Of a stretch of DNA of 64,000 nt, positions 45,294 to 52,460 are shown piece after piece; position 1 is the stretch's first letter; the number at the start of each line of letters is the position of its first letter. Source of the DNA: Planomicrobium sp. CPCC 101079 (GTDB taxonomy: Bacteria > Bacillota > Bacilli > Bacillales_A > Planococcaceae); contig NZ_VOHC01000021.1 in the NCBI RefSeq assembly GCF_007859275.1, positions 411,352-475,351 on the forward strand, written 5' to 3'. The notes beneath the pieces are model-generated. The model had not been told where the DNA came from and ran no database searches. It saw only the letters and a list, made by a program, of their open reading frames with translations. A program made the position numbers and the translations under genes.

Positions 45294-45325
45294 AACAGCA
45301 CTCTCTTATGAGAGTGCTGTTTTTT
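45294..45325 (+). terminator. right copy of the swrC terminator
   Basis: Exact 30-base repeat of the hairpin at 44829-44858, now with a longer T-run. Confidence 0.9.
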
Positions 45326-45410
45326 AGTTGGGCATGCTTTGTTATGTTCAAAATACATACCAGTAAAAGGCATATACATCATGTGTATTAAAGCGCATCC
45401 CAGCGGCAGC

Positions 45411-45435
45411 AAAAAAGCCCCTCCCAATGAGCGGC
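45411..45435 (-). terminator. terminator of the M42/DUF1028 operon
   Basis: GCCCCTC-ccaat-GAGCGGC with one mismatch, U tail on the minus strand from A-run 45411-45416. Confidence 0.75.
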
Positions 45436-45444
45436 TTTACAGCA

Positions 45445-46320
45445 TTATTTTTTTCTCAAAAACTCCAGTACTAATACATCGACTTGGGATTCTTCCGACC
45501 AGCGATCGTCAAAATTCTCACCAAGCGCAAAAGCTTTGAACGCTTCTTTTACTTCACCTTCATATTCAAGTTGATCCGCCGTATTCAAGAAGCCAAGCTG
45601 CACTAGCTTACTCTTGATTTCTTCAAAGACTTCCCCTTCTATTTCTACAACTTCCTCGGTTGGCATATTGTAAATCTTGTGGAGTTCATACAGCCGCCGC
45701 AGTTCTTCGATCGGCTCCGGATGGTCATCGACACGCAAGTCGACTTTGACGTCATTGTAGCCGCCATAACCCGCTCCTTCTTGCAAGACGTAAATTGCCG
45801 CTGATTGTTTGCCGCGGCTATCGCCTCCAGCATTTTGTGCCGCAGAAAGTGCATTAAGCAGTCGCTCTGTAAGCGTCCCTTTCGTTTGTTCGAACGTTTC
45901 ACTCATGGCGGTCACCGTTTCTTCACTGACCAAGATATTGCCTTGGCTTGAATGGTGTTTACCGACCTTATGGCCCGCCCAGTCAAAGCATTCTTCTCCT
46001 GTAAAAGCGCTTGCTTCACCTTTATGGTTGATGATGGCCACTTGGCGCAAATTTTTTCCCGGGTCATCCTCCACAAGCTTTGAAATGGCTTCTTCAGGCG
46101 ACAGCCCTTTTTCTAATAGCTCCAAGCCTCTCGGACCATAATTTGTATTTGCCCATGATTGAGTTGCAACTGCTCCAACATTGGCTTTGGCCCAAGGCAC
46201 AACAGAACCAACTGCTAAAAATTTCGATTGGACCGCAACACCCACTTCTCCAGTATTCGGGTCTGCCCCGACGATGGAAAATGTCGCAACCAATTGGTCT
46301 TTTTTTACTGTTCGGGTCAT
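45445..46320 (-). CDS. DUF1028-family protein (Ntn-hydrolase-like)
   Basis: 291 residues; ATG at 46318-46320 overlaps the stop of the peptidase gene (ATGA). Family marks: DQLVATFSIVGADPNTGEVG, VAVQSKFLAVGSVVPWAKA, VGAVATQSWANTNYGPRGL and AFTGEECFDWAG. DUF1028 proteins have an N-terminal nucleophile hydrolase-like fold; the C-terminal third looks like the peptidoglycan-binding-like tail of longer members. Coupling to an aminopeptidase suggests a role in peptide or amide breakdown, but the reaction is not known. Confidence 0.88.
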   Translation of the reverse strand: MTRTVKKDQLVATFSIVGADPNTGEVGVAVQSKFLAVGSVVPWAKANVGAVATQSWANTNYGPRGLELLEKGLSPEEAISKLVEDDPGKNLRQVAIINHKGEASAFTGEECFDWAGHKVGKHHSSQGNILVSEETVTAMSETFEQTKGTLTERLLNALSAAQNAGGDSRGKQSAAIYVLQEGAGYGGYNDVKVDLRVDDHPEPIEELRRLYELHKIYNMPTEEVVEIEGEVFEEIKSKLVQLGFLNTADQLEYEGEVKEAFKAFALGENFDDRWSEESQVDVLVLEFLRKK

Positions 46321-47393
46321 TTTGCTTCCTCCAAATCCAGTTTCACTCGGTAATCCGCCGCATACTTCATGTCTTTAATAAATGCCACTAATAGCTGCCT
46401 TGTCGCTTCTACATCATTCAAGTCAACCACTTCAATCGAGGAATGCGCATAACGGGACGGTATAGACAAAACCCCCGCTGGTATGCCATGCTGAGCGACG
46501 CTCAACTCGCCCGCATCCGTCCCGATTCCTGGAAACACTTCCAATTGGTAAGCCAATCCTTGTTCTTTCGCTACTTTCACCAAATGGTTTTTCACTTTCT
46601 TATTGGCAATCAAACTGAAATCAATAACTTTGATCCCGACTCCTGCACCTAGCTCTAAAGTTTTGTCCATCATTTCCTCGGGTGTGTCACTGACGGCTGT
46701 CGTATCGAGCGCGATTGCAACATCACCATCGAACTGATGGGCAGCTACACGCGCTCCGCGCAAGCCTACTTCTTCTTGCACCGTGAAGATAGCGGTTACT
46801 TCTCCTGCAAAATCGGCTGGATCAAGATCCTCAAGCGCCTTTACCAAAATTGCACATCCTGCCCGGTCATCAAATGCTTTGCCGGCAATACGTGTTTCCG
46901 TCAAAAAGTCGAAATGCGGGAACCAAGAAATCGAGTCGCCGATTTCGATGCCTAACTCCATAACTTCCTCCCGGCTTGCAGCTCCGACATCAATATACAA
47001 GTTCCGATGGATTCGCACTTTTGCAGGATCATCAAATTTCACCATATGCGCGGAAATTGTTCCAATTACTCCTGTCCGCAGCCCCGTTGCTGTTTTTATT
47101 TGCACACGCTGGGAGAGCAGAATCCGGTCATCATGCCCCCCTAATTTCTCAAAACGGATCAACCCGTTTTCCTCAATCTTTTTTACGATAAAGCCGACTT
47201 CGTCCATATGGGCAGCGACAATAATTCTTGGACCGGGTTTTTGCCCTTTTTTGATGGCAATCAAGTTTCCGGCATTATCGATTTCGATTGAATCCACTTG
47301 CCCCTTCAAGCGGTTGGCGATGTATATGGCAACTTCGTCTTCATAACCGCATGGCCCATGTATCGACGTTAATCTTTCTAATAATTCTTTCAC
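46317..47393 (-). CDS. M42-family metallopeptidase
   Basis: 358 residues, GTG start with GGAGGG upstream. Tetrahedral dinuclear aminopeptidase: AAHMDEVGFIVKKI (metal His and Asp), FDDRAGCAILVKAL (bridging Asp), TVQEEVGLRGA (catalytic Glu pair), ALDTTAV (Asp) and RYAHSSIEVVDL (His). Resembles YsdC/FrvX glutamyl aminopeptidases or endoglucanases. Works in the cytoplasm on short peptides. First gene of a two-gene operon. Confidence 0.93.
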   Translation of the reverse strand: MKELLERLTSIHGPCGYEDEVAIYIANRLKGQVDSIEIDNAGNLIAIKKGQKPGPRIIVAAHMDEVGFIVKKIEENGLIRFEKLGGHDDRILLSQRVQIKTATGLRTGVIGTISAHMVKFDDPAKVRIHRNLYIDVGAASREEVMELGIEIGDSISWFPHFDFLTETRIAGKAFDDRAGCAILVKALEDLDPADFAGEVTAIFTVQEEVGLRGARVAAHQFDGDVAIALDTTAVSDTPEEMMDKTLELGAGVGIKVIDFSLIANKKVKNHLVKVAKEQGLAYQLEVFPGIGTDAGELSVAQHGIPAGVLSIPSRYAHSSIEVVDLNDVEATRQLLVAFIKDMKYAADYRVKLDLEEAK

Positions 47394-47550
47394 AAAAACC
47401 CTCCTAATATAGTAATGAAATTGACTTTTTTTGTTTTTTAAAGTAAAAAATATCTATATTATTACTTTTATGCAACCTACTTACCCTTAAACTATACCGA
47501 AGGAATTTTTAGAAATCAATTAAATTTTCAAAATACATAATCTATTGAAC

Positions 47551-47585
47551 AAAAAAAGCAGCACATTTATTAACAATAAATGCGC
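47551..47585 (-). terminator. terminator of the Lrp-type gene
   Basis: GCACATTTATT-aac-AATAAATGCGC (one mismatch) with A-run 47551-47557 giving a U tail on the minus strand. Confidence 0.75.
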
Positions 47586-47613
47586 TAGAACATGTATGGA
47601 ATTTTCCCTGCTA

Positions 47614-48078
47614 TTAGCGGATAAAATTGAATTTGTTCTTGAAGATCTTTAATTCTAAAATACTATTCATTCGGAGAATGCCAGTTATGCCGCTAAGCTT
47701 TCCTTCGATAAATCCACCAAGCTCTTCTTGGGAACTAACACAAACTTCTAACAAGATTTGATATTCGCCAGTTGTCAATGACACAAAACGCACCTCATCG
47801 AGTTCAACCAACTCATTAATGCATTGCTGGATTTTTTGCTGCTCGGCAACAATTTGAACAACGGCCATGGTATTTAATCCGACTTTCATGGGACTCACTA
47901 CACCCACTATCGACAAGACTCCGGTTTCCCGTAAGCTTGAAACACGCAGCCTGACCGTTCTTTCTGCAACACCGATCCTAGTGGCAATCTCTTTGAATGT
48001 CATCCGTCCATCATCTTGCAAAAACGATAAAATCTTTAAATCCAATTCATCAATTCCTTCAACCTGTTCTCCCGTCAT
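47614..48078 (-). CDS. Lrp/AsnC-family transcriptional regulator
   Basis: 154 residues from the ATG at 48078 (RBS GGGGGAG); a longer frame to 48336 is spurious, since Lrp proteins start near here. Helix-turn-helix: DELDLKILSFLQDDGRMTF then IATRIGVAERTVRLRVSSL; RAM ligand domain after it (VVSPMKVGLNTMAVVQIVA, SLTTGEYQILLEVCV). Probably senses amino acids. The gene is upstream of the peptidase operon in the same direction but separated by a terminator. Confidence 0.92.
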   Translation of the reverse strand: MTGEQVEGIDELDLKILSFLQDDGRMTFKEIATRIGVAERTVRLRVSSLRETGVLSIVGVVSPMKVGLNTMAVVQIVAEQQKIQQCINELVELDEVRFVSLTTGEYQILLEVCVSSQEELGGFIEGKLSGITGILRMNSILELKIFKNKFNFIR

Positions 48079-48167
48079 GCCAATCTCCCCCCACATTCCT
48101 TGCTGTTTCCATATGTTAAAAAAAGAATAGCACAACTTTAGATAGTTACAAAAGAATTTTAAAGAAA

Positions 48168-48206
48168 GAAAAACCCGGAGAAGAGAACTATCTCTCCTTC
48201 CGGGCT
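48168..48206 (-). terminator. terminator of the DUF2188 gene
   Basis: CCCGGAAGGAGAGATAG...TTCTCCGGG type hairpin with T-run on the minus strand. Confidence 0.85.
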
Positions 48207-48214
48207 CGCACATC

Positions 48215-48481
48215 TCATTCTTCCTGGTAATTCTCCTGTGTTTCAATCTGGCCGTCTTCGTCATGCAGAATTGCCATTGTTCCTGCTTCTTGAGCTTGTC
48301 TTTTAGCTTCTTCCGCAGCTTCAGATTTCGAATCATGGGTGGATATTGGATCGTCTTCCCCTTCTTTTTTCACTGCCCAGCTGCCTTCATAAGGGACTGC
48401 ATGGAATCTGGCGTTTTCAGTGCCTGCACGGTCTTCAAAATACTGGTCGCGTTCTTCGTTGCCATTATTGTTGTCTGCCAT
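48215..48481 (-). CDS. DUF2188-like small protein
   Basis: 88 residues; ATG at 48481 with GAGGAGG upstream. The core ARFHAVPYEGSWAVKKEGE with THDSKSEAAEEAKRQAQ and ILHDEDGQI is the repeat of DUF2188 proteins. N- and C-terminal tails are acidic and disordered-looking. Function unknown; often stress-related in Bacilli. Single gene with terminator. Confidence 0.85.
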   Translation of the reverse strand: MADNNNGNEERDQYFEDRAGTENARFHAVPYEGSWAVKKEGEDDPISTHDSKSEAAEEAKRQAQEAGTMAILHDEDGQIETQENYQEE

Positions 48482-48581
48482 CAGAAAGCCTCCTCTATTG
48501 AGTATAGGTTCACCTAGCGAAACATCTTACAATCTGTCTTTACCCAATCTTCAAAAAATAATGCACCTATAACCCAAATGG

Positions 48582-48606
48582 AAAAACCGCTCTCAGAGAG
48601 CGGTTT
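48582..48606 (-). terminator. terminator of the tagE-like gene
   Basis: AAACCGCTCTC-TGAGAGCGGTTTTT on the minus strand (overlapping loop). Confidence 0.88.
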
Positions 48607-48612
48607 CTATGA

Positions 48613-50085
48613 TTACTGCTGCTCTAATAAGCGGCCCCATTTTTCGATGGTACTGGACAAGTAATAGTCGTTTGATAGTTTTACTTCTGTAATCGGATTT
48701 TCAATCATTTTGATGATTGTATCCGCCAACAAATCAATATTGTCTTTTTCAATGATATAGCCGTTTTCTCCGTCCGTCAGAAGATCTTTCGGGCCATACT
48801 TGAAGTCATACGATATAACAGGGCATCCATAATGGAGACTTTCCATAATGACCAGTCCAAATCCTTCATAATGGCTTGATATTACAGAAGCGATGGCATT
48901 TCGGAAAACACTTTGAATATTGTCGGTCCTGCCCATCATCTTCACATTTTCCCCGAGCCCCAGTTCATCGATAAGCTGTGAAACATCTCCCGTCTCTTTT
49001 CCGTCTCCGTAAATTTCCATCCAGTAGTCCGGATATTTTTCAGCCACTTGGCTAAAGGCACGGACAATATGGTGGACTTGTTTTTGCGGAACGATTCTGC
49101 CGATAAAGACAAATTTTTTCTCAGGCTTTCGAGAAGCAAAATCCACCGTTTCCGCATCATCCATGCTATGCGGGATGACAGTCATTCTGGCGGGATCAAT
49201 CCCCAAATCCAGTAAATCACTCAGTTGTTCACGGGTTAAGACAATTATTTTATCCGCTTTGTCTGCATGCTCGATCAAATACTGATAGGTCTTGGCAATT
49301 GTTCCTGTGACATTATGGGAATTATGCAAAATGAAGTATTTTTTTGTAGCGATACTGCAGTTCAGCAAAGACTGGTCCAAGATTCTTGCATCGCAGAATG
49401 TCACACCCCCGGCTTGCAGGATATGGTCAAAAGCATAACGGAAAAAATCTTTTTCATCTTTTAAAGCGATAATAGTGTTGTTATGCAGGAGATGCCCGCG
49501 CCATATGGAATTTTCATCTTCTCCAGTATGGCTGAAAGAAAGATAGATTTTGCCTTGATCGTCATAAAAAATTTCTTCGATTTTATTTAAAGTATTAGGC
49601 TTGTACATTATCTTTCTATGGCATAGTCCAAAATCGTTATATTCATAACGGATTCTCCGCTGCGAAGAACCAGGCACGATAATGTCATCAAATTTCAATT
49701 TTCCCGTTGTTTGATCATAGGTTCTCAAACGCACAAATTGGCCGTTCTTATAATATTTATATGTATGGTTTTTTTCATTTGGCCGGACATTATAACCTGG
49801 AATTTCAATCGGATGCTCCACTATTTCGTTATTTTTGTAGTTTCTGCCGGAAAAATAGTCATATACGTTTTCAAACCCTATCTTTTCATTGGCATAGCCT
49901 TTTTCATAATAATGGTCGTAAATATTATTATAATTCGCATTGTAATTGGTGGTCACTAGAGTAAATTCCAGGCCGAAATGTTCGTTCAAATTCTTGGTCC
50001 TCTGAATCAACGCTTTAGTCCTGCCTCCAAATTCCGCACGCAAAATGGATGTAACTACATAGTTCATCTTGTTTTCAGTAACCAT
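48613..50085 (-). CDS. tagE: glycosyltransferase, poly(glycerol-phosphate) alpha-glucosyltransferase type
   Basis: 490 residues. ATG at 50085 lies 9 bases from AAGGGG; the in-frame ATG at 50094 directly touches that site. GT4 fold: MNYVVTSILRAEFGGRTKALIQR, FVFIGRIVPQKQVHHIVRAF, GDGKETGDV, and the donor motif SHYEGFGLVIMESLHYGCPVI. The long middle part with Tyr-rich strands matches TagE-like proteins, which add glucose to glycerol-phosphate teichoic acid. Divergent from tagA; acts on the cytoplasmic face. Confidence 0.87.
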   Translation of the reverse strand: MVTENKMNYVVTSILRAEFGGRTKALIQRTKNLNEHFGLEFTLVTTNYNANYNNIYDHYYEKGYANEKIGFENVYDYFSGRNYKNNEIVEHPIEIPGYNVRPNEKNHTYKYYKNGQFVRLRTYDQTTGKLKFDDIIVPGSSQRRIRYEYNDFGLCHRKIMYKPNTLNKIEEIFYDDQGKIYLSFSHTGEDENSIWRGHLLHNNTIIALKDEKDFFRYAFDHILQAGGVTFCDARILDQSLLNCSIATKKYFILHNSHNVTGTIAKTYQYLIEHADKADKIIVLTREQLSDLLDLGIDPARMTVIPHSMDDAETVDFASRKPEKKFVFIGRIVPQKQVHHIVRAFSQVAEKYPDYWMEIYGDGKETGDVSQLIDELGLGENVKMMGRTDNIQSVFRNAIASVISSHYEGFGLVIMESLHYGCPVISYDFKYGPKDLLTDGENGYIIEKDNIDLLADTIIKMIENPITEVKLSNDYYLSSTIEKWGRLLEQQ

Positions 50086-50271
50086 TTCCACCATCCCCTT
50101 CTTGTAAATCCTTATTTAAAACCTGTAATTTGCTAGTTTGCTTCAAAGTTCATCGAAATATTTTATAAGCAGTACAAAACTTAGTTCTAAGTTTTCTTAT
50201 TGCATCTTGATAAAGCAATGTTGGAAAGCTATAATTTTGGTTCATGCCAGTCTTTTAGGAGGTGAGATTTT

Positions 50272-51018
50272 TTGGCCCACAAAAAATTAACTATTGTCGG
50301 CATACCGATCGACAATTTAAAAAGAGAAGAATTTCTCAAGCTTGTTTACCAGGAGCTTGACCAAAAACAGAAAAACGTCTTCATTGTTACCGCAAACCCT
50401 GAAATCATTATGAATGCAAAAAATTCTCCTTCTTATCGGGAAGCCCTTTTACAAGCAGATTACATCATTCCAGACGGTTCTGGAGTGATAAAAGCTTCTA
50501 ATATACTGGGCAAACCGCTTCAGGAAAAAATTACAGGCTATGACCTTGTCCATACGTTCTTGGCATATGCGAGTGAAAACCGGAAATCCGTTTATTTTTT
50601 CGGTGCAAAAGAAGGAATCGCTGTTGAGGCAATCAATCGAGCGAAAGAGCTTTATCCGAATCTGCTAGTCGCTGGAACAAAGCACGGCTATGCAGGATTA
50701 ACGCAAAATGTCGCTGAAGAAATCGCCTCTACAAATCCTGATTTTGTTTTCGTTGGCCTTGGTGCTCCCTTGCAGGAAAAATGGATCACTTCTTATCGGC
50801 ATTTATTTCCTCATTCAGTGTTAATGGGTGTCGGAGGCAGTTTTGATGTATTGTCTGGCAATGTGAAAAGAGCACCAAAATTTTGGCTCGACCGGAATTT
50901 GGAATGGTTCCATCGTTTGATCACACAACCGACTCGAGGAAAACGGATGTTGAAATTGCCAATTTTCGTAGCTGAAGTCTACAGGCAAAAATGGACATCC
51001 CAACACAGAAGTAAATAA
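50272..51018 (+). CDS. tagA: N-acetylmannosaminyltransferase of linkage-unit synthesis
   Basis: 248 residues, TTG start with TAGGAGGTGAG. WecG/TagA/CpsF family: VGIPIDNLKREEFLKL, IVTANPEIIMNA, IIPDGSGVIKASN (catalytic Asp), FFGAKEGIAVEA and GVGGSFDVLSGNVKRAPKF. It transfers ManNAc to undecaprenyl-PP-GlcNAc, the second step of wall teichoic acid linkage unit. Single gene ending near a hairpin at 51131. Confidence 0.95.
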   Translation: MAHKKLTIVGIPIDNLKREEFLKLVYQELDQKQKNVFIVTANPEIIMNAKNSPSYREALLQADYIIPDGSGVIKASNILGKPLQEKITGYDLVHTFLAYASENRKSVYFFGAKEGIAVEAINRAKELYPNLLVAGTKHGYAGLTQNVAEEIASTNPDFVFVGLGAPLQEKWITSYRHLFPHSVLMGVGGSFDVLSGNVKRAPKFWLDRNLEWFHRLITQPTRGKRMLKLPIFVAEVYRQKWTSQHRSK

Positions 51019-51130
51019 AGCGCTGCATTTATAAGCCGAAAAAAGAATCATCTTCTAAATTCCGTTTTAAAGATGATTTTCGCCAAAAGCCGAAATCTAT
51101 GCAATCGCCCCTTTTTATTCAACATATAGC

Positions 51131-51176
51131 TAAAAAATCCTGAAAGCATCCGCTTGGTGCTTTCGGGATTTTTTTC
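51131..51176. terminator. bidirectional terminator
   Basis: AAAAAATCCTGAAAGCA and TGCTTTCGGGATTTTTTT around CCGCTTGG; between tagA and the convergent TagF-like gene. Confidence 0.9.
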
Positions 51177-51186
51177 TTCAGAAACT

Positions 51187-52353
51187 TTACGACTTTAGAA
51201 AGGCTTCGACGACCCGTTTGGTTGCTTGGCCATCTTCTAGTGATGAAAATTTTTCTTTAAAAGCGTTGGAACGCGGCGGCGATTGAATCAATTGGCGAAT
51301 TGCCTGGAACAATTCCTCTTCCGTTTGTGCAATCGGACCTGGCGCCTCTTGTTCGATATCTATGTAAAATCCCCGCAGCGTATCCCGATACTTTTCCAAA
51401 TCATACATAAAGAATATTACCGGGCGATTCAATATTGCATAATCAAAGAAAACAGAAGAGTAGTCTGTAATCATCAAATCCGAGATCAAGTAGAGGTCCC
51501 GGATATCGGGGTAAGAGGAAACATCATAAACCATTCCGTCATATGCGGAAAAGTCAAAGTTCTCAACAACCAAATAATGCATACGCGATAACATTACCCA
51601 TTCATCACCAAATTCCTGTTGCCACTTTTCCATATCAAATTGGAATTTGAATTTGTATTTTCCTCGCTGATAAAATTCATCATCCCGCCACGTTGGTGCA
51701 TAGAGCATGACTTTCTTTTCGGCAGGAATTCCTAACTTTTCTTTTAAGCTGCGAATGAGGCTTTCGGATGGAAGAGCCAACACGTCATTTCGTGGATATC
51801 CTGATTCAATGACTTTGCCGCGAAAAGCAAACGCGCGCGTCAGAATTTCCGTCGCGTATGGATTCGGCGATACAAGATAGTCCCATTTCCGGGTTTCAGC
51901 GATAAAATTCTTTTTGTAGGTATCTGTCTGCGTCCCCGGCATATGGACTTCTTCAATATCAACACCCAATTTTTTTAAAGGGGTACCGTGCCAAGTTTGG
52001 ACATAAACCGTATCTTTCGGCTTTGGCATCCAACCGGGCAGCCGGACATTATTAACCCAATACTTGGCTCGAGGGAAAGTTTTAAACCAGTCCCACGTGT
52101 ATCGGATAACGTAAGGGACATTCAGGTCGATAAACATCTGTTCAGCAGACGGATCGATGCTCCATAGCAATTCATAATCTTTATGGTTTTCCTTCATATA
52201 CTCATAAATCGCACGGGGGTTGTCGCTATACTGCTTGGCATGGAAACTTTCAAACATTACCAATTTCTGTTTACGCGGCAACTGGCTCATCATGGCGAAA
52301 AGCATTCGCCGTTTATTTTGTTTGTTAGCTTTCTTAATTAGATTTTTTATCAC
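51187..52353 (-). CDS. CDP-glycerol glycerophosphotransferase (TagF/TagB-like)
   Basis: 388 residues; GTG start with weak ribosome site. Family motifs in order: VMFESFHAKQYSDNPRA, YWVNNVRLPGW, QTWHGTPLKKLG, VSPNPYATEI, SGYPRNDVLA, LYAPTWRDD and ITDYSSVFFDYAILNRPV. These form the CDP-glycerol site and catalytic His pair. It is highly similar to the C-terminal half of the 804-residue gene next to it. Makes glycerol-phosphate teichoic polymer at the membrane; whether it is the priming or polymerising enzyme is not decided. Confidence 0.88.
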   Translation of the reverse strand: MIKNLIKKANKQNKRRMLFAMMSQLPRKQKLVMFESFHAKQYSDNPRAIYEYMKENHKDYELLWSIDPSAEQMFIDLNVPYVIRYTWDWFKTFPRAKYWVNNVRLPGWMPKPKDTVYVQTWHGTPLKKLGVDIEEVHMPGTQTDTYKKNFIAETRKWDYLVSPNPYATEILTRAFAFRGKVIESGYPRNDVLALPSESLIRSLKEKLGIPAEKKVMLYAPTWRDDEFYQRGKYKFKFQFDMEKWQQEFGDEWVMLSRMHYLVVENFDFSAYDGMVYDVSSYPDIRDLYLISDLMITDYSSVFFDYAILNRPVIFFMYDLEKYRDTLRGFYIDIEQEAPGPIAQTEEELFQAIRQLIQSPPRSNAFKEKFSSLEDGQATKRVVEAFLKS

Positions 52354-52460
52354 TGCGCGGCCTCATTTCTGCATCATAGCAATTTCATTATAAAATATGT
52401 TAAAATTTTACAATAAGCACTCCTTGAAGAAAGTATCATATCATGAATCTTTTCACTGCA

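Noticed and set aside
44863..45427. Several overlapping open frames of 60-145 codons on both strands in repeat copy 1
   Set aside because: They follow the repeat rather than codon structure, lack ribosome sites, and change frame between the two copies; the G+C-rich repeat simply has few stops.
48079..48336. N-terminal extension of the Lrp-type regulator
   Set aside because: Basic, low-complexity stretch with no similarity to Lrp; a good ribosome site lies before the ATG at 48078.
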